NCBI RefSeq assembly: GCF_030295915.1
Contig: NZ_AP027361.1
Span: 1,922,001 to 1,986,000 of the forward strand
From: Thalassotalea sediminis
Lineage (GTDB): Bacteria; Pseudomonadota; Gammaproteobacteria; Enterobacterales; Alteromonadaceae
DNA: 64,000 nt
Direction: 5' to 3'
This document shows, piece after piece, positions 17,472 through 29,409 of this stretch. The position numbers and the translations under genes are program-made. Position 1 is the first letter of the stretch, and every line of letters starts with the position of its first letter. The notes under the pieces were generated by a model. The model saw nothing but the letters and a program-made list of their open reading frames with translations, searched no databases and had not been told where the DNA came from.

Positions 17472-17894
17472 ATGGAAATAACGCTTTTAACAGACAATAA
17501 CGATTACCCGTTAGTATTAGATGTTATGTTGCAACTAAGGCCGCAGTACAACAGAGCATCATTGACTGAGCAAATAAAAAAACAGCAACAAGATGGCTAT
17601 AATGTCGTTTATATAAAGGATAATGGTAAAATCCTTGCCGTTGCTGGCTTTGTTATTGGTGAAAAATTAGCCTGGGGTAAGTATTTGTATGTTGATGATT
17701 TGGTGACAAATGAAGCTTTCCGTTCAAGCGGTGCTGGCCATACGGTGCTTACTTGGCTAGAAGATTTTGCCAAAGAGCAAGAATGTACGCAACTTCATTT
17801 AGATTCAGGCGTACAGAGATTTATGGCACATAAGTTTTATTTAAGGGAAGGCTTTATTATTGCAAGTCATCATTTTTCAAAAACGTTAGTTTAA
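17472..17894 (+). CDS. GNAT family acetyltransferase
   Basis: 140 residues with the GNAT core: LYVDDLVTNEAFRSSGAGHTVLTWL (acetyl-CoA strand and loop) and FYLREGFIIASHHF at the C-terminus. The CoA loop is RSSGAG, slightly divergent from R/Q-x-x-G-x-G/A but acceptable. CGGGAG precedes ATG. It is co-directional with the DUF6058-like gene 14 bp upstream and ends at a strong terminator. Confidence 0.8.
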   Translation: MEITLLTDNNDYPLVLDVMLQLRPQYNRASLTEQIKKQQQDGYNVVYIKDNGKILAVAGFVIGEKLAWGKYLYVDDLVTNEAFRSSGAGHTVLTWLEDFAKEQECTQLHLDSGVQRFMAHKFYLREGFIIASHHFSKTLV

Positions 17895-17901
17895 TAAAAT
17901 G

Positions 17902-17928
17902 AAAAAAGCCGGTGAACCCGGCTTTTTT
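17902..17928. terminator. Bidirectional terminator between the GNAT gene and ald
   Basis: AAAAAAGCCGG and CCGGCTTTTTT form a perfect 11-bp stem around a 5-base loop, with T and A tracts on the two sides. Confidence 0.9.
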
Positions 17929-17950
17929 AACTAATGTGAGCGTTGAATAA

Positions 17951-19069
17951 TTAACTATTTAACGCAATCGATGGTTCAACATATTCAAAACCTAGATTGT
18001 CAGCAACTTCTCTTACTGTCACTTTACCGTTAATAACATTTAAACCGTTAAGTAAATGCTTGTCATCATTCAATGCTTGCTTATAACCTTTATTCGCAAG
18101 TTGAATGATGTACGGTAATGTTGCATTGTTTAATGCAAAAGTAGAGGTTCTTGGTACAGCACCTGGCATGTTCGCTACACAATAGTGTACTACATCATCA
18201 ACAATAAACGTTGGTTCTGCGTGAGTCGTTGGTGTTGATGTTTCGATACAACCGCCTTGGTCAATAGCAACATCAACAATTGCTGAACCCGGCTTCATGT
18301 TTTTAATGTGCTCTTTAGTTACTAATTTAGGCGCAGCTGCACCAGGAATTAAAACACCACCGATAACAAGATCAGCTTCTAGTACATGCTTTTCTAGAGC
18401 ATCTGCAGTTGAATATACAGCTTTAATGCGATTGCCGAATTGATCATCCAATTTGCGTAACACATTTACATTACGATCTAACACAACAACGTCAGCACCT
18501 AAACCAACAGCCATTTTAGCCGCATTAGCACCAACCATACCGCCACCAATAATAGTAACTTTAGCTGGCTCTACACCTGGTACACCACCAAGTAACATAC
18601 CTTGGCCGGCATTAGATTTTTCCAACGCTTGTGCACCTGCTTGAATAGACATACGACCCGCTACTTCTGACATTGGAGCTAACAAAGGTAAACCACCAAA
18701 ATTATCAGTAACGGTTTCATATGCGATACAAATAGACTTACTGTTCACAAGATCTTGTGTTTGCGGTAAATCTGGTGCTAGGTGAAGATAGGTAAATAAA
18801 ATTTGGCCTTCACGTAACATTGCACGTTCAATGGCTTGTGGCTCTTTAACTTTAACGATCATATCAGCTTGGGCAAAAACATCTTTTGCCGTTGGTAAAA
18901 TAGTTGCGCCAATATCTGTGTAATCCTGATCAGTAAAACCGATACCGCTACCTGCTTGAGTTTCTACAACGACTTGATGCCCATGAGCTATAAGCTCTCT
19001 AGCACTCGCTGGTACCATACCAACACGATACTCATGGTTTTTTATTTCTTTTGGTACACCAATAATCAT
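17951..19069 (-). CDS. ald: Alanine dehydrogenase
   Basis: 372 residues, full length. It interconverts L-alanine with pyruvate plus ammonia using NAD. Seen in the sequence: [17 protein letters not shown] at the N-terminus, the catalytic K75 (VKVKEPQ) and H96 (YLHLAPD), and the nucleotide-binding GGGMVG at 175-180. The gene is divergent from lrp across 137 bp containing an inverted repeat, so control by Lrp is likely. Confidence 0.97.
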   Translation of the reverse strand: MIIGVPKEIKNHEYRVGMVPASARELIAHGHQVVVETQAGSGIGFTDQDYTDIGATILPTAKDVFAQADMIVKVKEPQAIERAMLREGQILFTYLHLAPDLPQTQDLVNSKSICIAYETVTDNFGGLPLLAPMSEVAGRMSIQAGAQALEKSNAGQGMLLGGVPGVEPAKVTIIGGGMVGANAAKMAVGLGADVVVLDRNVNVLRKLDDQFGNRIKAVYSTADALEKHVLEADLVIGGVLIPGAAAPKLVTKEHIKNMKPGSAIVDVAIDQGGCIETSTPTTHAEPTFIVDDVVHYCVANMPGAVPRTSTFALNNATLPYIIQLANKGYKQALNDDKHLLNGLNVINGKVTVREVADNLGFEYVEPSIALNS

Positions 19070-19131
19070 ATTTAATTACTCTTAGTTTTGCTCTGTTGAA
19101 ATATGGTGCTAGTATAGTTGCGATTCTTTAG

Positions 19132-19148
19132 AATAACCTGTTGTTATT
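19132..19148. promoter_or_regulatory. Inverted repeat AATAAC-N5-GTTATT in the ald/lrp intergenic region
   Basis: A perfect 6-bp inverted repeat midway between the two start codons. Further right, AGAATTTA occurs twice. AT-rich imperfect palindromes are what Lrp-family proteins bind, but the sites are not proven. Confidence 0.4.
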
Positions 19149-19206
19149 TGCATATTTTAAGAATTTATCACTATATAAATAGAATTTAATAGAGAAATAT
19201 AAAGTA

Positions 19207-19686
19207 ATGGCCGACAATGAAAAGAAACTTGACCGCATCGACAAAAATATTTTGTCAGAACTGCAACAAGATGGACGTTTATCTAATGTTGAATTATCTA
19301 AAAGGGTAGGGCTTAGTCCGACTCCCTGTTTAGAGAGGGTAAAAAGGCTAGAAGCAGATAATTACATTACTGGCTATCAGGCGGCATTAAACCCTCAGAA
19401 ATTAGAAGCGGCATTGTTGGTGTTTGTTGAGATTACCCTGACAAGGACGAGCCCTGATGTATTTGACGACTTTTCTAAAGCAGTACAAGAAATCGATGTA
19501 ATACAAGAATGTCATTTGGTGTCTGGTGATTTCGATTTTTTATTGAAAACGCGTGTTTCTGATATGGCGGCGTATCGTGAATTACTTGGTGATACATTAC
19601 TTAAGTTACCTTCGGTGAGTGAAAGTCGTACATATGTAGTCATGGAAGAAGTAAAATTGACGAATATCCTACCAATTAAACGATAA
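19207..19686 (+). CDS. lrp: Leucine-responsive regulatory protein
   Basis: 159 residues (E. coli Lrp has 164). An N-terminal helix-turn-helix (LDRIDKNILSELQQDGRLSNVELSKRVGLS, recognition region SPTPCLERV) is followed by the RAM/AsnC ligand domain (CHLVSGDFDFLLKTR). The order lrp-ftsK-lolA-rarA-serS is that of E. coli, supporting orthology to Lrp rather than a local AldR. It regulates amino-acid metabolism, probably including the divergent ald. Confidence 0.93.
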   Translation: MADNEKKLDRIDKNILSELQQDGRLSNVELSKRVGLSPTPCLERVKRLEADNYITGYQAALNPQKLEAALLVFVEITLTRTSPDVFDDFSKAVQEIDVIQECHLVSGDFDFLLKTRVSDMAAYRELLGDTLLKLPSVSESRTYVVMEEVKLTNILPIKR

Positions 19687-19758
19687 AGCATTTATCTAGC
19701 ACGTTTAGTTTGGTATTTTATCTATATATAGTGAAGTTTAACTAAAAAGGAATCTAGC

Positions 19759-22266
19759 TTGTCAGATCAAGTAGCCCCCAACAATAAATTAAATGGTATT
19801 CAGAGGCTATTAGAAGCAGGTTTACTCGTATCATGCGTATTTGCCATGTTTATGATGATCGCATTGTACAGTTTCGATCCTGCCGATCCAGGCTGGTCGC
19901 AAACTGGTTATCAATCGCCAATACGTAACTTAGGTGGCTCAGTTGGTGCGTTCTTGTCTGATCTATTTCTTAACCTCTTTGGCGCTGTTGCTTATGGTTT
20001 GCCATTTGTTATTGCTTTAACTGGTTGGTTAACTTTTCAAAAATACTACAAACTTGTGCAAATCGATTACCTAACACTTGGCCTTAAGTTCATCGGTTTT
20101 ATTATGTTTTTTATTGGCATAACAGCCATAGCAAGCATGAATTTTGACGATGTTTTTTATTTCTCTGCCGGTGGAATTATTGGTGATGTTATCAGCCAAG
20201 GAGTTCTCCCTTACCTTTCTTTTGTTGGTAGTACGTTGCTTTTTCTGATGTGCTTAGCCACAGGCTTTGTACTTTTAACGGGCTTATCACTTATAAGACT
20301 TATTGACATATTAGGCGAATATACCATTAGAGGCGTAGTCTCGTTGGCCGATTTACCTGCATGGATTAAAGATAGATTTAGCGCATCGATGCAAGAGGTA
20401 AAACCGAATAATATTGCCCATGCCGATAAAAATTCTGTGGTATTAACCACAGAGCAGCCACTCGAAGATTACGATACGCTCGATGAGATAACAGAAGATA
20501 AACAAACATTAGCCGACCTTAGTGATATTACTTCTAATGTAAATGAGCAACCATTTGCTGAAAGTAAAGATGATGTGCCGTTTCGTGATAACGAACCATA
20601 CCTCGATATTGATGACCTAATGGGTGAACCCCTAGCCATTAATGTGCAAGAGCACGTTAGTGCAGATGAAATCACTGCAGCTTTTGAACCCGTTGATAAA
20701 ATTAACGTAGAAGAACCTCTTACCAAACCTGATCAAGTTCCAACGGATAACGTAAATAAAACTGCAGATGTTGGTCTACCGTCATTGTCTTTGTTAGATA
20801 AACCAAATAAAAAGCAACACCCCATTTCTCAACAGGAACTCGAACAAGTTAGCCGCTTAGTGGAAGAAAAGTTGCTTGAGTTTGGTGTTAAGGCGGATGT
20901 AGTAGATGTGTTGCCAGGCCCGGTTATCACGCGTTTTGAGCTAGATTTAGCGCCAGGCGTTAAAGTAAGCAAAATTACTAATTTATCAAAAGATATTGCA
21001 CGTTCGTTGTCAGCTAAATCCGTGCGAGTTGTTGAGGTTATTGAAGGTAAATCTGTTATTGGTATTGAGTTACCCAATAAATTTCGTGAAACGGTATTTT
21101 TTGCCGATGTGTTGCATTGTGACGCTTTTAAACAATCTAAATCAAATTTAGCAATGGGTATTGGTAGCGATATTTCAGGTAACCCCGTTGTTGCCGATTT
21201 AGCGAAAATGCCACATTTACTTGTTGCTGGTACAACAGGTTCAGGTAAGTCAGTTGCCGTTAATACAATGATTGTTAGTATCTTGTACAAGTCTCCACCA
21301 CAAGATGTACGTATGATCATGATTGACCCTAAACAAGTTGAACTATCTGTTTATGATGGCATTCCACACTTACTTTCTGAAGTTGTAACAGATATGAAAG
21401 AGGCAGCCAATGCACTTCGCTGGTGCGTAGGAGAGATGGAGCGCCGTTACCAATTAATGTCTAAGCTTGGCGTTCGAAACCTAAAAGGCTTTAACGATAA
21501 AGTGAAGAAAGCGATTGATGCTGGTGAACCTATTATAGACCCGTTATGGCAACCAACTGATGCTTTTACACAAACGCCTCCTACGTTAGAGAAATTGCCT
21601 TCAATTGTTATTATTGTTGATGAGTTTGCCGATATGATGATGATTGTCGGTAAAAAGGTCGAAGAGTTAATAGCACGAATAGCGCAAAAAGCTCGTGCCG
21701 CAGGTATTCACCTTATACTCGCTACTCAACGACCATCAGCGGATGTTATTACTGGGTTAATTAAGGCCAACATACCAACTCGTATGGCATTAAGAGTACA
21801 ATCTCGAATAGAGTCTCGCATCATTCTTGATCAACAAGGTGCAGAGCAGTTACTTGGTATGGGGGATATGTTTTATTTACCACCTGGTGAAGCCATTCCA
21901 GTACGTGTACATGGTGCCTTTGTTGATGATCACGAAGTGCATGCCGTTGTATCAGATTGGAAAGAGCGTGCTGAACCAGATTATATAGACGATATTTTAT
22001 CGGGCGATGGTGAACAAGATGTGTTGCTGCCAAGTGAGATGGCAGAAGCGAGTGAAGATGCTGAGCTAGATGCGCTTTATGATGAAGCACTCGGCTTTGT
22101 TACAGAAACACGAAGAGTGTCAATCTCAAGCATTCAACGTAAATTTAGAATTGGTTATAACAGAGCTGCACGTATTGTTGAAGATATGGAAGCGCAAGGT
22201 GTTGTAAGTAGACCAGGTCAAAATGGTGCACGCGAAGTGTTAGCACCACCGCCAATCAAGGATTAA
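19759..22266 (+). CDS. ftsK: DNA translocase FtsK
   Basis: 835 residues. Four or so N-terminal membrane helices (about 20-190) anchor it at the septum. An acidic linker (about 210-350) follows, then the RecA-like motor with Walker A GTTGSGKS (about 490-498) and Walker [13 protein letters not shown], and the C-terminal gamma winged-helix that reads KOPS ([22 protein letters not shown]). The linker is much shorter than in E. coli FtsK (1329 residues). Starts at TTG 19759 after AAAAGGA. It moves chromosome ends to dif for XerCD at division. Confidence 0.96.
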   Translation: MSDQVAPNNKLNGIQRLLEAGLLVSCVFAMFMMIALYSFDPADPGWSQTGYQSPIRNLGGSVGAFLSDLFLNLFGAVAYGLPFVIALTGWLTFQKYYKLVQIDYLTLGLKFIGFIMFFIGITAIASMNFDDVFYFSAGGIIGDVISQGVLPYLSFVGSTLLFLMCLATGFVLLTGLSLIRLIDILGEYTIRGVVSLADLPAWIKDRFSASMQEVKPNNIAHADKNSVVLTTEQPLEDYDTLDEITEDKQTLADLSDITSNVNEQPFAESKDDVPFRDNEPYLDIDDLMGEPLAINVQEHVSADEITAAFEPVDKINVEEPLTKPDQVPTDNVNKTADVGLPSLSLLDKPNKKQHPISQQELEQVSRLVEEKLLEFGVKADVVDVLPGPVITRFELDLAPGVKVSKITNLSKDIARSLSAKSVRVVEVIEGKSVIGIELPNKFRETVFFADVLHCDAFKQSKSNLAMGIGSDISGNPVVADLAKMPHLLVAGTTGSGKSVAVNTMIVSILYKSPPQDVRMIMIDPKQVELSVYDGIPHLLSEVVTDMKEAANALRWCVGEMERRYQLMSKLGVRNLKGFNDKVKKAIDAGEPIIDPLWQPTDAFTQTPPTLEKLPSIVIIVDEFADMMMIVGKKVEELIARIAQKARAAGIHLILATQRPSADVITGLIKANIPTRMALRVQSRIESRIILDQQGAEQLLGMGDMFYLPPGEAIPVRVHGAFVDDHEVHAVVSDWKERAEPDYIDDILSGDGEQDVLLPSEMAEASEDAELDALYDEALGFVTETRRVSISSIQRKFRIGYNRAARIVEDMEAQGVVSRPGQNGAREVLAPPPIKD

Positions 22267-22271
22267 TACAG

Positions 22272-22934
22272 ATGAAGTTCCCATTATTATTAACGGTAGC
22301 AATCGCCGCTACTTTGGGTAATGTTTCTCCTATTATCGCAAGCCAAACGCTCGGCGAAAATAAAAATACGCAAATTACGTCTGATAAACAGCTTCTTAAA
22401 GCAAGGCTAGAAAAACTTGAAAAGTTTTCGGCTAATTTTGAACAGCTTGTTACTGATGAGTCAGGTACTGAATTACAACGCTCTCGTGGTACATTAGCAG
22501 TACAGAAACCTAATTTAGTATATTGGCAAACAACACAACCTGAAGAATCACTAATTGTGTCAGACGGTGAAACGCTGTGGTTATTTGATCCCTTTATTGA
22601 ACAAGCAACGGCATACAGCTTAGCGAGTTCAATTGCTAATACCCCGATATTGCTGTTAACAAGTAACGATGAAAACCTTTGGCATAAATATCAGGTTACT
22701 AAACAATCAGAGCAACATTTTTCACTGATGTCTCTTGACGAAAATGCTCAAGTAAAGTCGCTTGCAATTATCTTTGAACAAGACACCGTAGAAATAAAAC
22801 AATTTACGATTGTTGATGTAACAGGGCAAACCAGTGATATTTTCTTGACGGATGTCGAACACCAGAAAGATATTAATCCTAATTTATTTATTTTTACTGT
22901 ACCCGAAGGTGTTTATTTAGATGACCAACGCTAA
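22272..22934 (+). CDS. lolA: Outer-membrane lipoprotein carrier LolA
   Basis: 220 residues with a signal peptide and the LolA fold ([38 protein letters not shown]). It ferries lipoproteins across the periplasm from LolCDE to LolB. Its start is 5 bp after the ftsK stop and its 3' end overlaps rarA by 14 bp, so translation is likely coupled in the ftsK-lolA-rarA-crcB operon. Confidence 0.95.
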   Translation: MKFPLLLTVAIAATLGNVSPIIASQTLGENKNTQITSDKQLLKARLEKLEKFSANFEQLVTDESGTELQRSRGTLAVQKPNLVYWQTTQPEESLIVSDGETLWLFDPFIEQATAYSLASSIANTPILLLTSNDENLWHKYQVTKQSEQHFSLMSLDENAQVKSLAIIFEQDTVEIKQFTIVDVTGQTSDIFLTDVEHQKDINPNLFIFTVPEGVYLDDQR

Positions 22935-24270
22935 TGGTGAGCTTGCACTTGGCTTCGATGAAAATCCTGAATTCCTGCCACTAGCAGCCCAATTACGCCC
23001 TACGTCGTTAGGGGACTACGTTGGTCAGCAACATATTTTAGCAGAAGGTATGCCGTTAAATGTTGCCATTAAACAAGGTAAATGCCACTCACTGATCTTT
23101 TGGGGGCCACCTGGAACTGGTAAAACAACTCTGGCGGAAATAATCGCCAGTCATGCTAACGCAGATATTGCAAGAGTTTCGGCAGTAACCAGCGGTATTA
23201 AAGAAATTAGACAGGCTATTGACGATGCAAAGGCACGTGCTATTCATCAGCAAAAACGTACGATATTATTTGTAGATGAAGTACATCGATTTAATAAGAG
23301 TCAACAAGATGCATTTTTGCCTTTTATTGAAGACGGGACCATTATATTCATTGGTGCAACGACTGAAAATCCAGCGTTCGAACTGAATAAAGCCATACTT
23401 TCTCGTGCTCGCGTATATAGCTTAAAAAAACTATCTGAAAGCGAACTTTACCAAGTATTGCAAAGAGCTGTATCACACCTTTTAACTACAAAAACATTAA
23501 CAGTAACGTTTGTTAATGGAGCTGAAAAACAATTAGTTTTGCTTGCAGACGGTGACGCACGAAGACTTTTAAACTTGCTTGAAAATTGTATAGATTTAAT
23601 TGATACAACAAGCAAAGTTGAAATTACACTTGAAACCATCAAGCAAGTCGCAGGCAATAAAATTGCCTTGTATGATAAAGGCGGTGATGCCTTTTATGAT
23701 TTGATTAGTGCCTTTCATAAATCAGTGAGAGGATCAGACCCTGATGCTGCTTTATATTGGTACGCTCGAATTTTAATCGGTGGTGGTGATGCACTTTATG
23801 TTGCCCGTAGATTACTAGCAATTGCCAGTGAGGACATAGGTAATGCCGATCCTCGAGCGATGCAACTAGCGATTAATGCTTGGGATACTTTTCAACGTGT
23901 AGGTCCAGCAGAAGGCGAAAGGGCGATAGCTCAAGCCGCTGTGTATATGGCACTAGCGCCTAAAAGTAATGCCGTTTATGCTGCTTTTAAACAAGCGCTC
24001 AGTGTTGCCAAAGAGACGAGTGCTTTAGATGTACCGTTACACTTAAAAAATGCTACCAGTAATATAACCAAAGAACTCGGCCATGGCGAAGCATATCGTT
24101 ATGCTCACAATGAACCAAATGCCTTTGCTGCAGGTGAAAATTACTTTCCGCCAGAGCTCAGTCAAACGTGCTTTTATCAGCCAACAGATCGTGGTTTGGA
24201 AAAACAGCTAAAAGAAAAGTTAAATTTTTTACAACAACTCAACGGGCAATCAGATGAACAGCGCTATTAA
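22921..24270 (+). CDS. rarA: Replication-associated recombination protein A (AAA+ ATPase)
   Basis: 449 residues, usual RarA/MgsA length. Walker A is [14 protein letters not shown], Walker B is [10 protein letters not shown], and sensor 1 follows in [12 protein letters not shown]. The C-terminal clamp-loader-like tetramerisation domain includes [13 protein letters not shown] and [14 protein letters not shown]. It acts at stalled replication forks. It overlaps both lolA (14 bp) and crcB (17 bp). Confidence 0.96.
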   Translation: MTNANGELALGFDENPEFLPLAAQLRPTSLGDYVGQQHILAEGMPLNVAIKQGKCHSLIFWGPPGTGKTTLAEIIASHANADIARVSAVTSGIKEIRQAIDDAKARAIHQQKRTILFVDEVHRFNKSQQDAFLPFIEDGTIIFIGATTENPAFELNKAILSRARVYSLKKLSESELYQVLQRAVSHLLTTKTLTVTFVNGAEKQLVLLADGDARRLLNLLENCIDLIDTTSKVEITLETIKQVAGNKIALYDKGGDAFYDLISAFHKSVRGSDPDAALYWYARILIGGGDALYVARRLLAIASEDIGNADPRAMQLAINAWDTFQRVGPAEGERAIAQAAVYMALAPKSNAVYAAFKQALSVAKETSALDVPLHLKNATSNITKELGHGEAYRYAHNEPNAFAAGENYFPPELSQTCFYQPTDRGLEKQLKEKLNFLQQLNGQSDEQRY

Positions 24271-24655
24271 TCAAGTTACCTTATATGCACTCGTAGCATT
24301 TGGTGGCGCTGCGGGAGCCAGTTTACGGTTTTTTCTTTCGCAATTAATCTTAAATTGGTTAGGAAAGGGATTCCCTTTTGCTACGTTGGCGGTTAATATT
24401 TCCGGCTCGTTGATTATGGGTACTTTGTACGGTTTAATAGAACAAGGTGTTATTGAGGTAAGTGTTTATCGTACACTTATCGGCATTGGATTTTTAGGTG
24501 CCTTCACAACATTTTCAACATTTTCGCTTGATACCTTGCTCTTAATGCAACAAGGCGAAATAATGAAAGCGATAATCAATGTACTACTCAATGTAAGCTT
24601 ATGTATTTTTGCTGCTGGCTTGGGTATGTATTTAGTTACTCTTATACACAAATAA
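24254..24655 (+). CDS. crcB: Fluoride ion channel CrcB/Fluc
   Basis: 133 residues with four membrane helices. The signatures are [24 protein letters not shown] (with the conserved Asn) and [14 protein letters not shown], the fluoride track and Na-site region. It exports fluoride as a dual-topology dimer. It overlaps the end of rarA, so it is expressed from the operon; no fluoride riboswitch is present upstream. Confidence 0.95.
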   Translation: MNSAINQVTLYALVAFGGAAGASLRFFLSQLILNWLGKGFPFATLAVNISGSLIMGTLYGLIEQGVIEVSVYRTLIGIGFLGAFTTFSTFSLDTLLLMQQGEIMKAIINVLLNVSLCIFAAGLGMYLVTLIHK

Positions 24656-24672
24656 ACTTTAGACGTGAATGA

Positions 24673-25956
<1,284 letters not shown>

Positions 25957-25982
25957 GTGTTCGTTACCAATTTAGTTTCTAT

Positions 25983-26026
25983 AAAAGGGGTTAGGTACAG
26001 TTTATTTAATGTACCTGACCCCTTTT
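25983..26026. terminator. Long hairpin after serS; terminator and possible REP-like element
   Basis: A 17-bp stem, with one wobble pair, joins AAAAGGGGTTAGGTACA to TGTACCTGACCCCTTTT across a 10-base loop. The T run makes it a good terminator. The GGGGTCAGGTACA-type core recalls repeats mobilised by REP-associated Y1 transposases, but only one copy lies here. Confidence 0.7.
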
Positions 26027-26113
26027 TGATTGTAATAGCTGTCATTTAAAGGAAATTATCTTATTGCATACAAGGTCTACTCAAGCGTAAAACTGATTTA
26101 ATTGGAGTAATTT

Positions 26114-26593
26114 TTGAAAAGCATTGCTATACAAATAATTGTATTTTTTCTTATTTTTCAGTTGTTATCTTATTTTAAACAAATTGATATGCTTTCAACT
26201 GACACTTCTATGGCGGCAAAAGAATTTACCTTGCCGACAACCATGGGGAGTGACATTTCACTTACGCCGACGAAGAAAACAATTATCTATTTTTTCGCAC
26301 CTTGGTGCAGTATTTGTCATGCAAGTATTGGTAACTTACAAGCCATATACGAGAAAAATCAAAATATAGATGTTATCGCTGTAGCACTAGACTATATGGA
26401 AACAAACGAAGTTGATGACTTTATGAGTCGTCATCAACTCACTTTTCCTGTTGCCTACGGAAATGAGGCGGTAAAGAAAGCTTATCAAGTACTCGGATAT
26501 CCGAGTTATTACATTGTAAATGAACAAAATACAGTCATTGCTAAATCAATGGGATATTCAACAGAAATCGGACTTTATTTTAGATCACTTTAA
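26114..26593 (+). CDS. TlpA/ResA-like membrane-anchored thioredoxin
   Basis: 159 residues. One N-terminal membrane anchor (about 5-20) is followed by a thioredoxin fold with the redox pair C65-S-I-C68 in APWCSICHA and the cis-proline loop GYPSYYI. It probably acts in the periplasm as a thiol reductant or oxidant. TTG start at 26114 with GGAG upstream; 70 bp before the M14 gene. Confidence 0.85.
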   Translation: MKSIAIQIIVFFLIFQLLSYFKQIDMLSTDTSMAAKEFTLPTTMGSDISLTPTKKTIIYFFAPWCSICHASIGNLQAIYEKNQNIDVIAVALDYMETNEVDDFMSRHQLTFPVAYGNEAVKKAYQVLGYPSYYIVNEQNTVIAKSMGYSTEIGLYFRSL

Positions 26594-26662
26594 TTCTTCT
26601 GATCTTACGCTTGATTGTGTACACTTATAGTTTCATAAAATCAAAAATAGCTAATTCGAACA

Positions 26663-27790
26663 ATGCATATATCCTCACAATTCGATAGCGGTAACATTGA
26701 CGTTATTGACGCCTCAAATACTCAAGATATTAAATTGGCGATAAAAAAAGATAATAATTCAGACTTTTACCAATGGTTTCACTTTAATGTTCATAATAAC
26801 GAACATACTGAGCATGTTTTTCATATAACAAATGCCGGTCAAGCGGCTTATGTTGAAGGTTGGCAAAATTACCAAGCGGTTGCCTCTTATGATCGTGAGC
26901 ATTGGTTTCGAGTACCTACGTCTTTTGATGGTCAGAACCTTACCATAACGTTTACGCCAGAGTGTGATAGCACTTATTTTGCCTATTTTGCACCATACAG
27001 TTATGAGAGACACCTGTCTTTACTGCATAACGCGCAACTTAGTGAATCTTGCCAACTACAAGTACTTGGCCAGACTTTAGATGGTCGAGACATTAGCGTT
27101 CTGAAAGTAGGGGAAGAGGTCGAAGGTAAACCTGTTATTTGGTTAACCGCCCGTCAACACCCTGGCGAAACCATGGCAGAGTGGTTTATGGAAGGTTTCA
27201 TCGATAGATTATTAGATGTAGACGATGGTACGGCAGTAAGCTTATTAAACAGTGCGGTGTTTTATTTGGTGCCTAACATGAACCCTGATGGTTCTGTAAG
27301 AGGCCACTTAAGAACTAATGCTGCGGGTGTAAATTTAAATCGTGAGTGGGAAAACCCAACGATGGAGCAAAGCCCAGAAGTTTATTTAGTGAGAGAGAAA
27401 ATGCTTTCAACCGGTGTTGATATGCATCTCGACATCCACGGCGATGAAGCGCTACCTTTTAACTTTGTTGCTGGTTGTGAAGGGATCCCTTCTTATGATA
27501 AGCGTTTAGAAGCACTAGAAAACGCATTCAAAAACATTTTATTAGCCATTACTCCAGAGTTTCAAGATGATAAAGGATACGATAAAGATGCGCCTGGCCA
27601 AGCGAACTTAACTGTTGGTTCAAATTGGGTCGGTGAACAATTTAACTGTCTAGCTTATACCTTGGAAATGCCTTTTAAAGATAATTTACTACTACCTGAT
27701 GTTGATGTTGGTTGGTCAGACAACCGTAGTCGTAATTTAGGTCGCGATGTATTAACCGCTATCTATCATCTTGTAGATGATTTAAGATAA
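26663..27790 (+). CDS. M14-type cytosolic carboxypeptidase (zinc metallopeptidase)
   Basis: 375 residues. An N-terminal beta-sandwich domain (about 1-125) precedes the carboxypeptidase domain, the architecture of cytosolic carboxypeptidases (M14D-like). Zinc ligands appear in RQHPGETM (H, E) and DMHLDIHGDE (H); the catalytic Glu lies in YTLEMPFKDN. There is no signal peptide. The peptide substrate is unknown; eukaryotic relatives deglutamylate tubulin. Confidence 0.88.
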   Translation: MHISSQFDSGNIDVIDASNTQDIKLAIKKDNNSDFYQWFHFNVHNNEHTEHVFHITNAGQAAYVEGWQNYQAVASYDREHWFRVPTSFDGQNLTITFTPECDSTYFAYFAPYSYERHLSLLHNAQLSESCQLQVLGQTLDGRDISVLKVGEEVEGKPVIWLTARQHPGETMAEWFMEGFIDRLLDVDDGTAVSLLNSAVFYLVPNMNPDGSVRGHLRTNAAGVNLNREWENPTMEQSPEVYLVREKMLSTGVDMHLDIHGDEALPFNFVAGCEGIPSYDKRLEALENAFKNILLAITPEFQDDKGYDKDAPGQANLTVGSNWVGEQFNCLAYTLEMPFKDNLLLPDVDVGWSDNRSRNLGRDVLTAIYHLVDDLR

Positions 27791-27830
27791 ATATAATAAA
27801 AAATAATTATAATAATTTCAGGAGTTTGTA

Positions 27831-29312
27831 GTGGAACAGTTTGTAAACACGCTCAATAGTTATATTTGGAGCCCATATCTCATCTATTTGTGTTTAGGTG
27901 CAGGTATTTTCTTTTCATTGTTAACACGTTTTGCCCAAGTACGTCATTTTAGAGAAATGTGGCGCTTGTTAATGTCAGGAAAAAGTTCGGAAAAAGGTAT
28001 TTCATCATTTCAAGCATTAGCTGTATCTCTGTCAGGAAGAGTTGGAACGGGTAATATTGCAGGGGTTGCTGCGGCTATTGGCTTTGGTGGACCTGGTGCT
28101 GTGTTTTGGATGTGGGTTGTGGCATTTTTAGGTGCTGCAACTGCCTACATTGAGTCAACCAGTGCTCAAATTTACAAAGAAGAAGAGAACGGCGTATACC
28201 GTGGTGGTCCTGCGTACTATTTTGAAAAAGCAATGGGTCAAAAATGGTATGCCTGGATCTTTGCTATTGCAACAATAGTAGCCTGTGGTTTATTACTCCC
28301 TGTTGTTCAATCAAATGGCATTGGTGATGCACTCGTCAATGTGTTTGGGCAAGGAGGTACGGTAAATTCATTTATGGGAGAACTACCGTTAACTAAAGTA
28401 TATGCGGCAGTATTTATTGTACTTATGCTTGGTTTTATTATCTTCGGTGGTGTAAAACGTATTGCGAGTTTTACACAAATTGTTGTGCCATTTATGGCGT
28501 TAGCATACATCTTAATTGCTTGTTCAATTATCGCGTTAAACATTGACATGCTACCGTCTATATTTATGAGCATTATTTCAGATGCGTTTACGCCAATGGC
28601 CGGCTTTGGTGCGGCGATAGGTTGGGGCGTTAAACGTGGCGTTTATTCAAATGAAGCTGGACAAGGTACAGGCCCTCATGCTGCTGCAGCGGCCGAAGTG
28701 GATCATCCGGCACAACAAGGCTTAGTACAGGCATTTTCGGTTTATATAGATACATTATTTGTATGTTCAGCAACAGCCTTCATGATTTTGATCACGCAGC
28801 AGTACAATGTAATGCCAGAGGGAAGTTCAACCTTTATCGTGCAAAACGTTGCAGCCGATGTTGTTATTAATGGTCCAGGTTTTACTCAACTGGCTGTAGA
28901 TAGTGTACTTCAAGGTGTTGGTAAACCATTTATTGCTTTAGCCTTGTTCTTCTTCGCCTTTACAACAGTATTAGCGTATTACTTTATCGCTGAAAATAAC
29001 GTGTCCTACATCAACCGAACAATAAAAATGCCTGCAATGCGTTTTCTATTAAAAGTTGTGATCATGGGCGCAGTATTTTATGGTACGGTTGCAGAGCCAA
29101 GCGCTGCTTGGGGAATGGGTGATATTGGTGTTGGCCTGATGGCGTGGTTAAACATTTTAGGTATTATTATTATCTTCTTTATGTCTAAGCCAGCAATAAA
29201 GGCACTGAGAGATTACGAAAGACAGCAAAAGCAAGGTGTTGAGAAGTTTACCTTTGATCCTAAAGCACTCGACATTAAAAATGCTGATTTTTGGGAAAAA
29301 AGAAATAAGTAA
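27831..29312 (+). CDS. Amino-acid:sodium symporter (AGCS family)
   Basis: 493 residues, around ten membrane helices. AGCS signatures are LSGRVGTGNIAGVAAAIGFGGPGA near residue 67 and GVKRGVYSNEAGQGTGPHAAA near residue 265. It imports alanine or glycine with sodium. GTG start at 27831 with GGAG upstream. With ald in the same window it may supply alanine as a carbon and nitrogen source, but they are not in one operon. A strong terminator follows. Confidence 0.95.
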   Translation: MEQFVNTLNSYIWSPYLIYLCLGAGIFFSLLTRFAQVRHFREMWRLLMSGKSSEKGISSFQALAVSLSGRVGTGNIAGVAAAIGFGGPGAVFWMWVVAFLGAATAYIESTSAQIYKEEENGVYRGGPAYYFEKAMGQKWYAWIFAIATIVACGLLLPVVQSNGIGDALVNVFGQGGTVNSFMGELPLTKVYAAVFIVLMLGFIIFGGVKRIASFTQIVVPFMALAYILIACSIIALNIDMLPSIFMSIISDAFTPMAGFGAAIGWGVKRGVYSNEAGQGTGPHAAAAAEVDHPAQQGLVQAFSVYIDTLFVCSATAFMILITQQYNVMPEGSSTFIVQNVAADVVINGPGFTQLAVDSVLQGVGKPFIALALFFFAFTTVLAYYFIAENNVSYINRTIKMPAMRFLLKVVIMGAVFYGTVAEPSAAWGMGDIGVGLMAWLNILGIIIIFFMSKPAIKALRDYERQQKQGVEKFTFDPKALDIKNADFWEKRNK

Positions 29313-29347
29313 ACTATTGACGAAAAATTCAGTAATATTTGTAAAAT

Positions 29348-29373
29348 AAAAAACGCCTTTCGAGGCGTTTTTT
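29348..29373. terminator. Rho-independent terminator after the AGCS symporter
   Basis: AAAAAACGCCT, loop TTCG, AGGCGTTTTTT: an 11-bp perfect stem with an extra-stable tetraloop and T tract. Confidence 0.93.
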
Positions 29374-29409
29374 TGTAGAATACCAACGACGATAATTAGG
29401 GAGTAGAAA

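Noticed and set aside
20829..21320. A 163-residue reverse-strand reading frame inside ftsK
   Set aside because: It lies wholly antisense to the conserved FtsK motor domain and has no ribosome site. It is a shadow of that gene's codon pattern.
24180..24253. Fluoride riboswitch before crcB
   Set aside because: crcB overlaps the rarA end by 17 bp; there is no untranslated leader to hold one.
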